From Pseudomonadota bacterium (GTDB lineage Bacteria; Pseudomonadota; Gammaproteobacteria; Burkholderiales; Burkholderiaceae_B), in NCBI GenBank assembly GCA_023437255.1, contig JAEZGR010000069.1:1-5083 (forward strand): a stretch of DNA of 5,083 nt, given 5' to 3'. The notes below the pieces were generated by a model. It saw nothing but the letters and a program-made list of their open reading frames with translations, did not search any database and was not told where the DNA came from. A program made the position numbers and the translations under genes. Shown one piece after another: positions 5,076 through 5,083 of the stretch (positions are counted from its first letter, which is position 1; each line of letters opens with the position of its first letter).

Positions 5076-5083
5076 TTGAAGCA

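Overview
The window is GC-rich (clearly above 60% by eye) and almost fully coding. All six recognisable genes lie on the minus strand, so transcription runs from right to left. The high GC content and the pairing of a PP0621-type small membrane protein with AmpD suggest a betaproteobacterium of the Burkholderiales, perhaps Alcaligenaceae. That placement is inference; nothing here is a taxonomic marker.

Right part (about 4168-5063): a small PP0621-family protein with one membrane segment and a Cys/His cluster starts at a GTG. It runs directly into ampD through a TAATG stop/start overlap. AmpD is the cytoplasmic zinc amidase of muropeptide recycling. A weak GC hairpin follows its stop codon.

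Middle (3996-4167): a 172-base intergenic region with two kinds of ordered repeat. One is a pair of quasi-palindromes fitting GGTnATnAGCTnATnACC, centred 23 bp apart. The other is a perfect 10-bp direct repeat, CTATTTGCAG on the gene strand, at a 33-bp interval. This is the likely control region of the left-hand gene set. I could not find a convincing sigma-70 or sigma-54 promoter in it.

Left part (16-3995): five tightly packed genes, probably one operon. In transcription order they are an AhpD-like carboxymuconolactone decarboxylase-family protein (CGFC motif), a diverged acyl-CoA dehydrogenase-fold flavoprotein, a 55-residue rubredoxin, a NitT/TauT-type ABC ATPase, and a Tat-exported NrtA/CmpA-like periplasmic binding protein. 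The rubredoxin is too short for common ORF cut-offs and overlaps the flavoprotein gene by ATGA. No permease gene is visible; if present it should lie just beyond the left edge.

A reasonable model is import of a small, probably anionic compound followed by oxidative or reductive processing in the cytoplasm. The flavoprotein would do the chemistry, rubredoxin would carry electrons and the AhpD-like protein would handle thiol or peroxide chemistry. The substrate cannot be read from the sequence. The flavoprotein-rubredoxin-transporter combination is the part of the window most likely to be an undescribed system.
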